This document shows positions 25,066 through 32,531 of a stretch of 32,531 bases of DNA, piece by piece. Made by a program: the position numbers and the translations under genes. Under the pieces are notes generated by a model. The model saw nothing but the letters and a program-made list of their open reading frames with translations. It had not been told where the DNA came from and searched no databases. Numbering within the stretch: the first letter of the stretch is position 1; each line of letters opens with the position of its first letter. Source of the stretch: Klebsiella pneumoniae (GTDB lineage Bacteria; Pseudomonadota; Gammaproteobacteria; Pseudomonadales; Pseudohongiellaceae); contig CAMCRC010000025.1 in the NCBI GenBank assembly GCA_945877175.1, forward strand, positions 1-32,531, read 5' to 3'.

Positions 25066-26015
25066 GTGACCTGTGGAAGGCTCGCCCTGTCCAGCGCAGT
25101 GGTGTCGGGCCCCTTCTGCATCATGAAGTGCAGCATGCCCTCGCGCAGAGCTGTGGGACTGAATTGTATCTGCTCTATTTCGTAGGCTCTCATCATTCCC
25201 ACCAGCACAGCCCAACCCGGCATCAGCAGGTCCTTGCGGCGGTCCTTGAGTCCGGGCAGCAAGGCATCCGGATCTGCGGCACAAGCCAGCACGTCGGCGC
25301 GAAGAGACTCCAGAGCCTTCAGAGTGATCTGACCTTCTGGAAAGCCGCGCATTTGACAGATTGCTGCCAGCATCTTTGCTGTGCCCGATGACGCATAGGC
25401 TTGCGCCCACGGATACTGCAGGCATTCAGCGCGAATCGACTCGAATACCGCCTGCGCTGCATCGACAGCACTGTCCAGCCTGCTGACAAGCTGGGATGGC
25501 GAATGCTCCGGAGCAGCAAAGTGTTGGTCTCGCCAGCTTACACAGCCAATCGCAAGGCTGCGGGTAACAAGGCGTTCGTCTTGCCTGCCAATGATGACTT
25601 CTGTGCTGCCACCGCCGATGTCCACGACCAGGCGCACCTCGTCTGAGCGCGGCAGGCCTGACATGACACCGAGATACACCAGAATCGCTTCCTGCACACC
25701 CGAGATTACAGAGACATCCAGCCCCAGCAGGCGTGCCTGATCCAGAAACTGAGATGCATTGCGGGAAAGCCGCAGGGCATTGGTGCCCAGCGCCCAGTAC
25801 TGGGTGATCGGGTAACGTGACATGACATCGACGAACTCCTGCAGGCAGTCCATACCCCTTGTGAAGGCGGCTGGAGAAATTTCGCCGGTAATGGCAACCC
25901 CCTCGCCAAGTTGCACGATGTGACTGAACCGTTCGACTATCTGGCTTTTACCGTCCTGCCACTCTGCGATAAGCAGGTGGAAACTGTTTGAGCCCAGGTC
26001 GATGCATGCATACAT
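25050..26015 (-). CDS. ppx: Exopolyphosphatase/pppGpp phosphohydrolase family protein (short Ppx)
   Basis: A 321-residue protein of the ASKHA-fold Ppx/GppA family. It would remove terminal phosphate from polyphosphate or from pppGpp. Phosphate-binding loops are visible: ACIDLGSNSFHLLIAE, GTNALRLSRN, VVDIGGGSTEVIIG and ASSGTAKML. It lacks the C-terminal HD-like domain of the roughly 500-residue E. coli enzymes, so it is the short two-domain form. The location next to ppk favours exopolyphosphatase. Its last five codons overlap the end of ppk, which may couple the two by antisense transcription. A weak Pho-box-like element lies upstream. Confidence 0.88.
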   Translation of the reverse strand: MYACIDLGSNSFHLLIAEWQDGKSQIVERFSHIVQLGEGVAITGEISPAAFTRGMDCLQEFVDVMSRYPITQYWALGTNALRLSRNASQFLDQARLLGLDVSVISGVQEAILVYLGVMSGLPRSDEVRLVVDIGGGSTEVIIGRQDERLVTRSLAIGCVSWRDQHFAAPEHSPSQLVSRLDSAVDAAQAVFESIRAECLQYPWAQAYASSGTAKMLAAICQMRGFPEGQITLKALESLRADVLACAADPDALLPGLKDRRKDLLMPGWAVLVGMMRAYEIEQIQFSPTALREGMLHFMMQKGPDTTALDRASLPQVTQTAL

Positions 26016-26058
26016 GGAAGGATGTCGTACCTTTGGAGTAGGGAATGGAAGTGTCCGA

Positions 26059-26092
26059 ATGCTACAAGTGCCATAAGTCAGAGACGTGACAA
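26059..26092 (-). promoter_or_regulatory. Weak Pho-box-like element upstream of ppx
   Basis: On the minus strand TTGTCACGTCTCTGACTT has one good half-site (6/7) and one poor half-site (4/7). TAGCAT (26064-26059, 4/6 to TATAAT) lies exactly 10 bp downstream. The spacing is suggestive, but the match is weak enough to be chance. Confidence 0.3.
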
Positions 26093-26108
26093 AAGCACCT
26101 GCGCAGCC

Positions 26109-26573
26109 TTAGATCATGGCTTGCTGATAGTTCTCAATGCCGATCCTGTCAATCAGAGCCAGCTGGGTTTCAAGCCAGTCTACATGCTCTTCTTCACTGC
26201 GCAGAATGGCGGCCAACAGATCCCGGCTGACATAGTCCTGTACGGACTCTGCGTGAGCTATTCCCTCTTTCAGGGTAGGAATGGCGATCATTTCCAGTTG
26301 CAGATCGCATTCCAGCATCTCGCGAGTGTGTTCGCCGATCAGCAATTTACCGAGGTTTTGCAGATTGGGAAGGCCTTCAAGGAAAAGGATACGGCCTACA
26401 AGCTCATCTGCGTGCTTCATCTCGTCAATGGATTCTTCGTATTCCTTGCTGGCGAGCTTGCCCAGCCCCCATTCCCGGAACATGCGCGAATGCAGGAAGT
26501 ACTGATTGATGGCGATCAGTTCATTGCCGAGGGCTTTGTTGAGGTGTTTTACGACGGTGGCATCTGCTTTCAT
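26109..26573 (-). CDS. bfr: Bacterioferritin
   Basis: A 154-residue iron-storage protein that forms 24-subunit shells, oxidises Fe(II) and stores ferric mineral. All six ferroxidase ligands are present at the family positions: E18, E51, H54, E94, E127 and H130. M52, the haem ligand shared between two subunits, is also present, so it is a haem-type, catalytically complete Bfr. It lies 130 bases downstream of bfd on the same strand, a usual partnership for iron release. A Fur-like sequence in the gap suggests iron control. Confidence 0.97.
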   Translation of the reverse strand: MKADATVVKHLNKALGNELIAINQYFLHSRMFREWGLGKLASKEYEESIDEMKHADELVGRILFLEGLPNLQNLGKLLIGEHTREMLECDLQLEMIAIPTLKEGIAHAESVQDYVSRDLLAAILRSEEEHVDWLETQLALIDRIGIENYQQAMI

Positions 26574-26658
26574 GAGAACGTCCTTTGCGTGAAATCAGCG
26601 TCTAGGGTCGTCGTTCAGGGCAGACAAGTCAAGCACGGTGAAATTGTAACGCTTTGAT

Positions 26659-26677
26659 ATCAATGATAAACAATCGC
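26659..26677 (-). promoter_or_regulatory. Weak Fur-box-like element upstream of bfr
   Basis: The 19 bases at 26659-26677 (centre AATGATAAACAAT, + strand) match the Fur consensus at about 12 of 19 positions. A TTGACT lies just upstream on the minus strand (26694-26689), without a convincing -10. Confidence 0.3.
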
Positions 26678-26703
26678 ATCAAGTCAACTTGAAGAAAGCA
26701 GGC

Positions 26704-26898
26704 TCAAGCACGCACGGCATCGACGAATGATGCCGAGCCCTTGAATTCGCTGATAATGCTCAGGGCATGGCGGCCGCACTTGCCACATTCCGAAGCGACT
26801 CCAAGCCTTTCGCGAATGTCAGCCATACGGCTTGTCCCTTCACGACAGACTTCCCGAATCTGACTGTCAGTAATTTGCCTGCAGATGCATACATACAT
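26704..26898 (-). CDS. bfd: Bacterioferritin-associated ferredoxin
   Basis: A 64-residue [2Fe-2S] protein that gives electrons to bacterioferritin to release stored iron. The four cluster cysteines have the Bfd spacing: C4-x-C6 near the N-terminus (MYVCICRQITD) and C38-x2-C41 (SECGKCG). GAGGA lies seven bases before the ATG. It is preceded by a Fur-box promoter and followed by bfr, so it should be induced under iron limitation. Confidence 0.95.
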   Translation of the reverse strand: MYVCICRQITDSQIREVCREGTSRMADIRERLGVASECGKCGRHALSIISEFKGSASFVDAVRA

Positions 26899-26922
26899 GG
26901 AATATCCTCAGTTGCGATGCAG

Positions 26923-26950
26923 TTTAAAAGCTAATGAGAATGATTGTCAA
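26923..26950 (-). promoter_or_regulatory. Fur-box promoter of bfd
   Basis: GCTAATGAGAATGATTGTC (+ strand 26930-26948) matches the 19-bp Fur consensus at about 15 positions. On the minus strand it overlaps a perfect TTGACA -35 (26950-26945). An AT-rich -10 (TTTAAA or TTAAAC) follows after 16-17 bases. Fur-iron would block this promoter when iron is plentiful. Confidence 0.75.
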
Positions 26951-27026
26951 CCAGTTTACGGCCCCCTCTCTTCAAGGAGAGACACTGCTTCGTGCTACCA
27001 TGCACCCTTCCAGTTGTGTGTAATTG

Positions 27027-28961
27027 ATGCAAATGACTTCTGACCTGCCCATGCAAAAAGCCATAAACGATTCTGGCCGACCCGGCAGACTGCTGCTGAC
27101 TGGCATGGCATTGATCCTTGCGCTCAAACTGGTGCTTGCCTTTGCGCTGGACCTGTACAGCGACGAAATCTTCTACTGGCAGGCCTCCACGATGCCGGCC
27201 CTTGCCTACAGTGATTTGCCTTTCATGGCCGCATTGCTGGCAGGTACGGGAACGGCCTTGTTCGGAGACACTGCTCTCGGCGTGCGCACACTTTTCCTTG
27301 CAATGGGAACCTCCATTCCCTTGCTGGTTTACTGGATTGCACGTCCCCTGATGCCAGCCCGACAGGCACTCGAGGCCGCAGGTCTAGCGTTGTGCATGCC
27401 GCTGTGTGCATTTCTGGGACTGCTGGCTGTGCCAGATGTACCGCTGTTGTTTTTCGGACTGTTGATGACCGGATTCCTGGAGAGGGCAACGCGCCTTGGC
27501 ACGCTGCCTTACTGGATGGCGACCGGCACCATGGCGGCACTGGGTGTCAGCACTCATTACCGCTTCGCTCCCCTGCTGGTCGGCGCCTTCGTGTACATGC
27601 TGGCATTCAGAGAATTGCGCAGCTACTGGCGTCAACCCGGGATATGGATCGCAGCGTTCATTCTGCTGATTGGCTTATACCCGATGCTGGCCTTCAATCT
27701 GAGCAATCAGCTCAGTGGCATCGACTACCACTTGCTGGAACGGCATCCCTGGGAGTTTCAGGCTGAAGGGCTCCTGCATGTTTTCAAGCAGGCTGCTCTT
27801 GTCACGCCTCTTCTTTATGTCGCGCTGGCGGCAACGCTGATTCATTTGCTGCGCGCGGCGCGTGCAGGTGATCATCGCCGCGGGTTGTTCGGCACGCTGG
27901 CTCTGGCGAATCTGGGAATCTATATGTTACTGGCGCCCTGGTCAGACAATACCCGCACATCCATTCACTGGCCGCTTTCCGGGTATCTGCCCCTGCTCGT
28001 ATTTCTGCCAGAAACACTGCGTCGGCTGCACGCATCCTGCTCCGGCAAGTATGGTGCTCCAGCCGCCAACCGCCTTCTCAAGACAACGCTGGGTATGGGC
28101 TTCGCCGGCTCCCTGGTGGCGCTGTTGGGCATGGGCACGCAAAGTGTGCAGGACCAATTGCGACCATTTTTGGGGGAAGGTGTTCTGTCCAACAAGATGG
28201 CTGGCTGGCGACCCTTCACTGCCTACACAAGCCAGCTGCTGCAAGCAGAACATTTCGGCCCGGAAGATGTCCTTGTAACCGACAACTATTACACCGGGGC
28301 ACAGCTGGAACTCGCCCTTGGTCGGAACCGCGCCGTTTACAATATTGACGAAGACAAGGCCATTCGTGACGGGCGCGCGGTGCAATACGAGATATGGCAG
28401 AAGAACGCGTCGGGACTGCAATCCATAGCGGGCCGCAATGCGCTGTTCATCACCGAAGACAGCACCCTCACAGTGCCCGACAAACTGGCAGTCCTCGAGA
28501 GAGCCTGCGACCAGTTCCAGAGGCTGGATTTTTTAGGGCAGCAGATTCTTTTCGGTGGCGAGAAGTCGTTCAGCTTCTACAGGGCAGAAAACATCGGCGC
28601 CAACATGCCCGGCACTTGCCCAAAGCCTTCATTGGGGTGGATTGATGCTCCCGCAGAGGACTCTCTCATTTCCGGCTCTCTGACCATATCCGGGTGGGTA
28701 ATCAATGAAGGCCGGGGAGTGGCCACTGTGGAAGTATTGGTGGACGGGGTGCCTGCAGGCACGGCAACGTACGGTTTGCCACGACCCGATGTGGTCGAGG
28801 CCATGGCAGCACAGGATGATCCGAACGCACCTCTAGTTGGGTTCGAGCTGACGATCGCCCGGCAATACCTGCCTGCGGGACGCGCGGAATTGCTCGTCAA
28901 GACCACCAGTAAATCCGGGGAAGTACAGCATTTTGGCAGGAGAATGGTGAACCTGAAATAA
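27027..28961 (+). CDS. GT-C membrane glycosyltransferase (family 39/ArnT-like) with C-terminal beta domain
   Basis: A 644-residue polytopic inner-membrane enzyme. The first periplasmic loop has LYSDEIFYWQASTMPALAY, the acidic-pair-plus-YW signature of polyprenyl-phosphate-dependent GT-C enzymes (ArnT/protein mannosyltransferase type). About ten hydrophobic segments follow to residue 370. A soluble part (about 390-530) comes next. The last 100 residues (from SLGWIDAPAEDSLISGSLTISGWV) look like an Ig-like or carbohydrate-binding beta-sandwich, ending in RMVNLK. It probably transfers a sugar from undecaprenyl-phosphate to a lipid, polymer or protein in the periplasm; the acceptor is unknown. The start is unclear: ATG 27027, 27033 or 27051, none with a good ribosome-binding site. 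Neighbours do not suggest a pathway. Confidence 0.85.
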   Translation: MQMTSDLPMQKAINDSGRPGRLLLTGMALILALKLVLAFALDLYSDEIFYWQASTMPALAYSDLPFMAALLAGTGTALFGDTALGVRTLFLAMGTSIPLLVYWIARPLMPARQALEAAGLALCMPLCAFLGLLAVPDVPLLFFGLLMTGFLERATRLGTLPYWMATGTMAALGVSTHYRFAPLLVGAFVYMLAFRELRSYWRQPGIWIAAFILLIGLYPMLAFNLSNQLSGIDYHLLERHPWEFQAEGLLHVFKQAALVTPLLYVALAATLIHLLRAARAGDHRRGLFGTLALANLGIYMLLAPWSDNTRTSIHWPLSGYLPLLVFLPETLRRLHASCSGKYGAPAANRLLKTTLGMGFAGSLVALLGMGTQSVQDQLRPFLGEGVLSNKMAGWRPFTAYTSQLLQAEHFGPEDVLVTDNYYTGAQLELALGRNRAVYNIDEDKAIRDGRAVQYEIWQKNASGLQSIAGRNALFITEDSTLTVPDKLAVLERACDQFQRLDFLGQQILFGGEKSFSFYRAENIGANMPGTCPKPSLGWIDAPAEDSLISGSLTISGWVINEGRGVATVEVLVDGVPAGTATYGLPRPDVVEAMAAQDDPNAPLVGFELTIARQYLPAGRAELLVKTTSKSGEVQHFGRRMVNLK

Positions 28962-28973
28962 ATGGGAGGCCAG

Positions 28974-29876
28974 TCAATACGGATTGAGTACTTCGACCGC
29001 TATGCGCCACTCGCCTTCGGGAGTGTAGCGCCAGTATCGCAGGTAGTTGGTATTGAAGTCTGATCCTTGTGCGCTCATTGTACCGAAGGTGTATCCCGCA
29101 TCGCGAGACTCCGAAAGGAAATACCCTCCCGATTGATGTTGCAGCGCAGACATCTCCAGACTCTCATCGAGATAGGCGCCATACACATGAGCTCCAGCTT
29201 CGATGCCGATGCCCGGGGCCATGCCGGGCACGTAGACACGCTGATTCGCAAGGCCATAACGCAACATTGCGCGCATGCCTCCGCGAAAATTGATGGAACT
29301 GATGAAACGCTCATCAGCCTCGACAAGGGAATCCAGTGTACTGTTTTCGACGTTGGCAGATGCTGTTTCGCTTAGAGACTGCAAGGTTTCAGAGATTTCA
29401 GCATTCACATCAAGACTGAGAACTCCGGGCACCCTGACAGTCATGTCAGCTGCCATTCGCCACTGTCCATCAAATTTGCGCCAGATTGTCACGAAGTGAC
29501 CATAAGTCCTTCTTGCTTCACTGTCACTGCCGTTTGTGAATCGATATGGCCCGGTAGTCAATCCGAGATCTCCGGCGATTGAGAAATCGATGTAATTGGC
29601 TTTGGATTCGAGCGTGGATTCCCCGCGTTGAGCGGGGCCGGCTTGTTCGTATAAATTGCGAGCGTCGACGGGGCCACGTCTGAAAATGACCGCACCATCG
29701 CTGAAGGAATTGAGAAATGCCTGGTTGAAACCCAGAGTACGTGAACTTTCCGCAAGTCTGACATCGGCTTCCCGCAGACTTTCCCAAATCTGCGTGCGTT
29801 CGTCTGCCTGAGCAAACAACGTACCAGGGGTGAGCAATGGGAAGAGAGCCAGGAGTGCAATTGTGGACGATTTCAT
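28974..29876 (-). CDS. Secreted NTF2/SnoaL-like protein, probably two copies of the fold
   Basis: A 300-residue exported protein with a signal peptide (MKSSTIALLALFPLLTPGTL to FAQAD). Residues about 27-160 look like a cone-shaped NTF2/SnoaL-like domain: FLNSFSDGAVIFRRGPVDAR, GLTTGPYRF, and YGHFVTIWRKFDGQWRMAAD. A second half (about 170-300) repeats the pattern, ending YLRYWRYTPEGEWRIAVEVLNPY. The function is unknown; members act as enzymes, binding proteins or immunity-type proteins. The ATG at 29876 has GGTG upstream. It converges on the glycosyltransferase gene with 12 bases between the stop codons. Confidence 0.7.
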   Translation of the reverse strand: MKSSTIALLALFPLLTPGTLFAQADERTQIWESLREADVRLAESSRTLGFNQAFLNSFSDGAVIFRRGPVDARNLYEQAGPAQRGESTLESKANYIDFSIAGDLGLTTGPYRFTNGSDSEARRTYGHFVTIWRKFDGQWRMAADMTVRVPGVLSLDVNAEISETLQSLSETASANVENSTLDSLVEADERFISSINFRGGMRAMLRYGLANQRVYVPGMAPGIGIEAGAHVYGAYLDESLEMSALQHQSGGYFLSESRDAGYTFGTMSAQGSDFNTNYLRYWRYTPEGEWRIAVEVLNPY

Positions 29877-30083
29877 GGATACACCATTTTATTATCGTTC
29901 TGGTACCGCTCCAGTCTTGCTTCGAAGTATGTACCATTCTTGTCAGCGGGTATAGCGCATAATGTGAAGGATGGCTTCGCAGGGCGACTGGAAGTAATAT
30001 CGCTGAAATTCCCGCCAGTCTGGGGGCGCACAAACTATGGCGTTGGATCGATCAGTTCGTTTTCCTGTGAGAAGAAGCCTCTG

Positions 30084-30947
30084 ATGTATCTGGATCATTT
30101 TGGCCTGTCATGTGTACCTTTCTCCACAACACCGGACACGCGTTTTTTCCTCGAACTCAATAATCTGCGTACGCTATTCAAGGAATTGCTGGCGAGCTTG
30201 AACGCACCCGATGGTTTCATGATTGTGCGTGGCAAGGCGGGAATGGGAAAAACCATTCTTTGCCATAAGCTGATGAATGCGCTGCGTTGCCACAAGCGCC
30301 GTTACCAGCTCATCCATATTCCGCATCCCCGCTTGAGCGAGAAAAGTTTTCTTTCTGCTATTGCCCATGAGCTGCAACTGAATGAAACAGTGTCACCCAC
30401 CCTTGAAAGAGAGATTGTGAGTGCACTTGCATCGAATGTAGAAAGGGGTCTCATCAATGCACTGATCATCGATGAAGCGCAATCAATGCCGGATGAGGCT
30501 CTGGAAGGATTGCGCAAACTCGCCGAAAGAAGCTCAACGTCCGGGCATTTGCTCAGAGTAGTGCTCTTTGCACAGCCTCTCCCTCGACAAGACTTGCGAC
30601 AATCCAGATCACGCATCCTGGCCGATCGCATCACGCTTGAGCGCAATTTGACGCCTTTACGAGAAAAGGACATCGTCAGCTACATCAACGTGCGACTGAC
30701 ACGCTCGGGTTACAACGGCGAGCCTATGTTTACCCCCAAGGCCATGCGCCTTCTATGTGAGGCCAGCAAAGGCATTCCGCGAATCATCAATCTGCTTGCA
30801 CACAAGTCCATGTTGCTCGCTGCAGAAGGCAATGAGAGGAAGATCGACAGACATCATATGATGCTGGCTATTCAAACCACTGACGCTACGGAAAAAGTCA
30901 GCAAGCCCACTGCGATGGACTGGATAGAGAAACTGACCGGACGTTAG
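30084..30947 (+). CDS. AAA ATPase of the ExeA/MshM family
   Basis: A 287-residue P-loop ATPase. It begins MYLDHFGLSCVPFSTTPDTR, the typical MshM/ExeA/GspA opening. Walker A is GKAGMGKT (50-57), Walker B is ALIIDEAQ with D130/E131, and a winged C-terminal lid has GIPRIINLLAHKSML. In MSHA pilus and type II secretion loci such proteins help assemble the machine; here no pilus or secretion genes are nearby. It lacks a peptidoglycan-binding domain and membrane segment. The MshM-type start at 30084 is preferred over a TTG at 29940. The ribosome-binding site is weak (AAGAAG). The 207-base upstream gap (29877-30083) holds nothing I recognise. Confidence 0.82.
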   Translation: MYLDHFGLSCVPFSTTPDTRFFLELNNLRTLFKELLASLNAPDGFMIVRGKAGMGKTILCHKLMNALRCHKRRYQLIHIPHPRLSEKSFLSAIAHELQLNETVSPTLEREIVSALASNVERGLINALIIDEAQSMPDEALEGLRKLAERSSTSGHLLRVVLFAQPLPRQDLRQSRSRILADRITLERNLTPLREKDIVSYINVRLTRSGYNGEPMFTPKAMRLLCEASKGIPRIINLLAHKSMLLAAEGNERKIDRHHMMLAIQTTDATEKVSKPTAMDWIEKLTGR

Positions 30948-30949
30948 TG

Positions 30950-30975
30950 CCGCGGCATGAGAAGCACAGCCGCGG
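30950..30975 (+). terminator. GC-rich hairpin after the AAA ATPase gene
   Basis: CCGCGGC (30950-30956) pairs with GCCGCGG (30969-30975) across a 12-base loop, two bases after the stop codon. No T-tract follows, so as an intrinsic terminator it would be weak. It directly abuts the -35 of the cysE promoter. Confidence 0.35.
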
Positions 30976-31003
30976 TTGTCAGGAATGCTTCCTCAGCTAT
31001 AAT
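30976..31003 (+). promoter_or_regulatory. Sigma70 promoter of cysE
   Basis: TTGTCA (30976-30981, 5/6) and a perfect TATAAT (30998-31003) have a 16-base spacer. Transcription would start near 31010, about 50 bases before the cysE ATG. Confidence 0.75.
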
Positions 31004-31058
31004 CTGCGCCTGTTTCACACTCGTCTCTTCCGCTCCACACGTAACAGGGATCTGATTC

Positions 31059-31859
31059 ATGCACAACAGTATCTGGCTCAAGCTTTACGAAGAAGCAACG
31101 AGCCTGGTAAAAACGGAGCCACTGCTTGCCAGTTATGTGTATGCATGCATTCTCAACCACAACAGTATGGGGTCTGCACTGAGTTTTCTTCTGGCAAACA
31201 AGTTGTCTGACGAAGTGATGCCGGCAATTGCTGTTCGCGAGCTTTTCGACGCCGCATACACCAACGCACCTGACATGATCGTCAACGCTGTGCATGACAT
31301 GCAGGCTGTGTTCGACAGAGATGCCGCCACCAATTCTTATTTGCCGATTCTCCTGTTCCTCAAAGGTTATCAGTCAATCCAGGTTCATCGGCTGGCGCAC
31401 TTCCTGTGGAAAAACAACAGAAAGGAATTAGCGTTGTTCATGCAAAGTCGCAACTCTGAAGTCTTCGGAGTCGACATTCATCCGGCATGCGTCATGGGCA
31501 AAGGCATCATGTTCGACCACGCAACCGGCATTGTGATAGGTGAAACCACTGTCATCGAGGACAACGTCTCGATCATGCAGTCTGTGACTCTGGGCGGCAC
31601 AGGCAATGAGACTGGCGATCGACACCCGAAAATTCGCTCTGGCGTACTGATATCCACTGGCGCCAAGGTACTGGGCAATATAGAGGTCGGTGTCGGCGCC
31701 AAAGTCGGAGCAGGCAGTGTCGTCCTTGAGGATGTGCCTCCGCACACGACTGTTGTAGGTGTCCCGGCTCGCAAGGTTGGCAAGCCCTGCTCTGAACTGC
31801 CTGCCCAGACAATGGACCAGAACGTGTTCAACGATGAGTCCAGCCCTTCTGGCGAATAA
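31059..31859 (+). CDS. cysE: Serine O-acetyltransferase
   Basis: A 266-residue enzyme that acetylates L-serine with acetyl-CoA, the first step of cysteine synthesis. The helical N-terminal domain (about 1-140) drives dimerisation of trimers in this family. The left-handed beta-helix carries VDIHPACVMGKGIMFDHATGI with the catalytic Asp and His, then GETTVIEDNVSIMQSVTLGGTG, GDRHPKIRSGVLI and GNIEVGVGAKVGAGSVV. The C-terminal tail, which binds cysteine synthase and mediates feedback inhibition, does not end in the usual Ile but in SSPSGE. AGGGA lies upstream of the ATG. It has its own strong promoter. Confidence 0.96.
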   Translation: MHNSIWLKLYEEATSLVKTEPLLASYVYACILNHNSMGSALSFLLANKLSDEVMPAIAVRELFDAAYTNAPDMIVNAVHDMQAVFDRDAATNSYLPILLFLKGYQSIQVHRLAHFLWKNNRKELALFMQSRNSEVFGVDIHPACVMGKGIMFDHATGIVIGETTVIEDNVSIMQSVTLGGTGNETGDRHPKIRSGVLISTGAKVLGNIEVGVGAKVGAGSVVLEDVPPHTTVVGVPARKVGKPCSELPAQTMDQNVFNDESSPSGE

Positions 31860-31925
31860 GTGCTGTAATGTTGCAGTCATGTAGCAACCTGATACTGGAG
31901 CCCTTTCAGTCACGGGTACGCCAGC

Positions 31926-32531
31926 ATGAGCGAGAACATTCTCCGCCTTAAGACGCCTGACCGGGATGAATCCAGTGAAAGTTCCCGCGAACTGCGAGGC
32001 CATTTTTTCGAAATCCTGCAGCATTCCCGCGTCTCGGCACTTTACCAACCAATCGTGGACTTCAAGAAGCAGAATATCTTCGGCTATGAGTCTCTGATCC
32101 GTGGCCCATCCGACAGTCCCCTTCACAACCCGGTCATGTTGTTCGACGCTGCGCGCCGCGAAGGACGCCTGACAGATCTGGACCTTTTGTGCAGGAAAAC
32201 CGGTATTCGAGGATTCAAGGAGCGCCGCCTTGGGGGCAAGCTCTTTTTGAATGCGACGCCCCAGGGGCTTCTGGAGCCGCAACATCGTTCGGGACTAACG
32301 CTGGAATTTCTACATGAAATTGGCCTTACCCCGGAAAATGTCGTCATCGAAATCACCGAACAGTACCCACTGACCGATTTCACTTTCATGGACCATGCTC
32401 TTGAACACTATCGAGAGATGGGTTTCGAGATCGCAATTGACGATCTGGGTGCGGGTTACTCGGGGCTGCGGCGCTGGTCAGAGTTGCGACCGGAATACGT
32501 GAAAATAGACCGCCATTTCATCCAGAATATC
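31926..32531 (+). CDS. EAL-domain cyclic-di-GMP phosphodiesterase, 3' truncated
   Basis: The first 202 codons are present and the gene runs off the window. After about 27 residues the EAL domain starts (FEILQHSRVSALYQPIVDFK). The motifs for c-di-GMP hydrolysis are present: YESLIRGP (the E-x-L-x-R signature), FLNATPQ, VVIEITEQ, IDDLGAGYSGL and YVKIDRHFI. With Glu, Asn, the DD pair and Lys present, it is probably active. No sensory or GGDEF domain precedes EAL, so any such domain must follow it. The start ATG has only a weak ribosome-binding site. The 66-base gap after cysE shows no clear terminator, so co-transcription is possible. Confidence 0.9.
   Translation, partial: MSENILRLKTPDRDESSESSRELRGHFFEILQHSRVSALYQPIVDFKKQNIFGYESLIRGPSDSPLHNPVMLFDAARREGRLTDLDLLCRKTGIRGFKERRLGGKLFLNATPQGLLEPQHRSGLTLEFLHEIGLTPENVVIEITEQYPLTDFTFMDHALEHYREMGFEIAIDDLGAGYSGLRRWSELRPEYVKIDRHFIQNI

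Overview
The window reads as chromosomal DNA of a Gram-negative bacterium, most likely a free-living (possibly marine) gammaproteobacterium. The evidence is a moderately high GC content, outer-membrane barrels ending in Phe, an E. coli-type CysE, UbiC, long-form PstC/PstA, PhoB/PhoR, bacterioferritin with Bfd, and an MshM-like ATPase. I cannot name the genus. No tRNA, rRNA, insertion sequence, CRISPR array or prophage gene was seen. Genes are densely packed on both strands.

Region 1 (1-6.7 kb) is metabolic. It holds the 3' part of an importer ATPase, an MDR-type NADP-dependent oxidoreductase, an ArgD-like aminotransferase, a periplasmic protein with a TonB-like C-terminus, a family III CoA-transferase, and UbiC. 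The aminotransferase has an unusual 5' leader: a sigma70 promoter, a 39-codon ORF with four clustered Arg codons, then a strong intrinsic terminator ending about 25 bases before the aminotransferase ATG. This looks like transcription attenuation.

Region 2 (6.8-26 kb) is a large phosphate-starvation island. After an OmpA-family protein come a secreted beta-helix protein, a TonB-dependent receptor, and phoB-phoR. The reverse strand then carries pstS-pstC-pstA-pstB-phoU followed by a general porin gene. Diverging from pstS is ppk, which converges on ppx. Pho boxes (two CTGTCA-type heptamers 11 bp apart) can be read upstream of the beta-helix gene, the receptor gene, phoB, pstS and ppk. For the receptor, phoB and pstS a -10-like hexamer lies exactly 10 bp downstream of the box. 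The receptor and beta-helix protein are therefore probably PhoB-controlled and may form an uncharacterised outer-membrane route for phosphorus acquisition. The porin is interrupted by one in-frame TAA and is otherwise open to its final Phe.

Region 3 (26-32.5 kb) is mixed. It holds bfr and bfd behind a Fur-box promoter, a GT-C glycosyltransferase with an extra C-terminal beta domain, a secreted NTF2-like protein, an orphan MshM/ExeA-like AAA ATPase, cysE with a strong sigma70 promoter, and the start of an EAL-domain phosphodiesterase that runs off the end.

How it fits together: under phosphate limitation PhoR phosphorylates PhoB. PhoB would then induce outer-membrane capture (receptor, beta-helix protein and, if functional, the porin), inner-membrane import (PstSCAB with PhoU as signalling brake) and polyphosphate turnover (Ppk, Ppx). 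All functional assignments come from reading motifs by eye. No database search was run.
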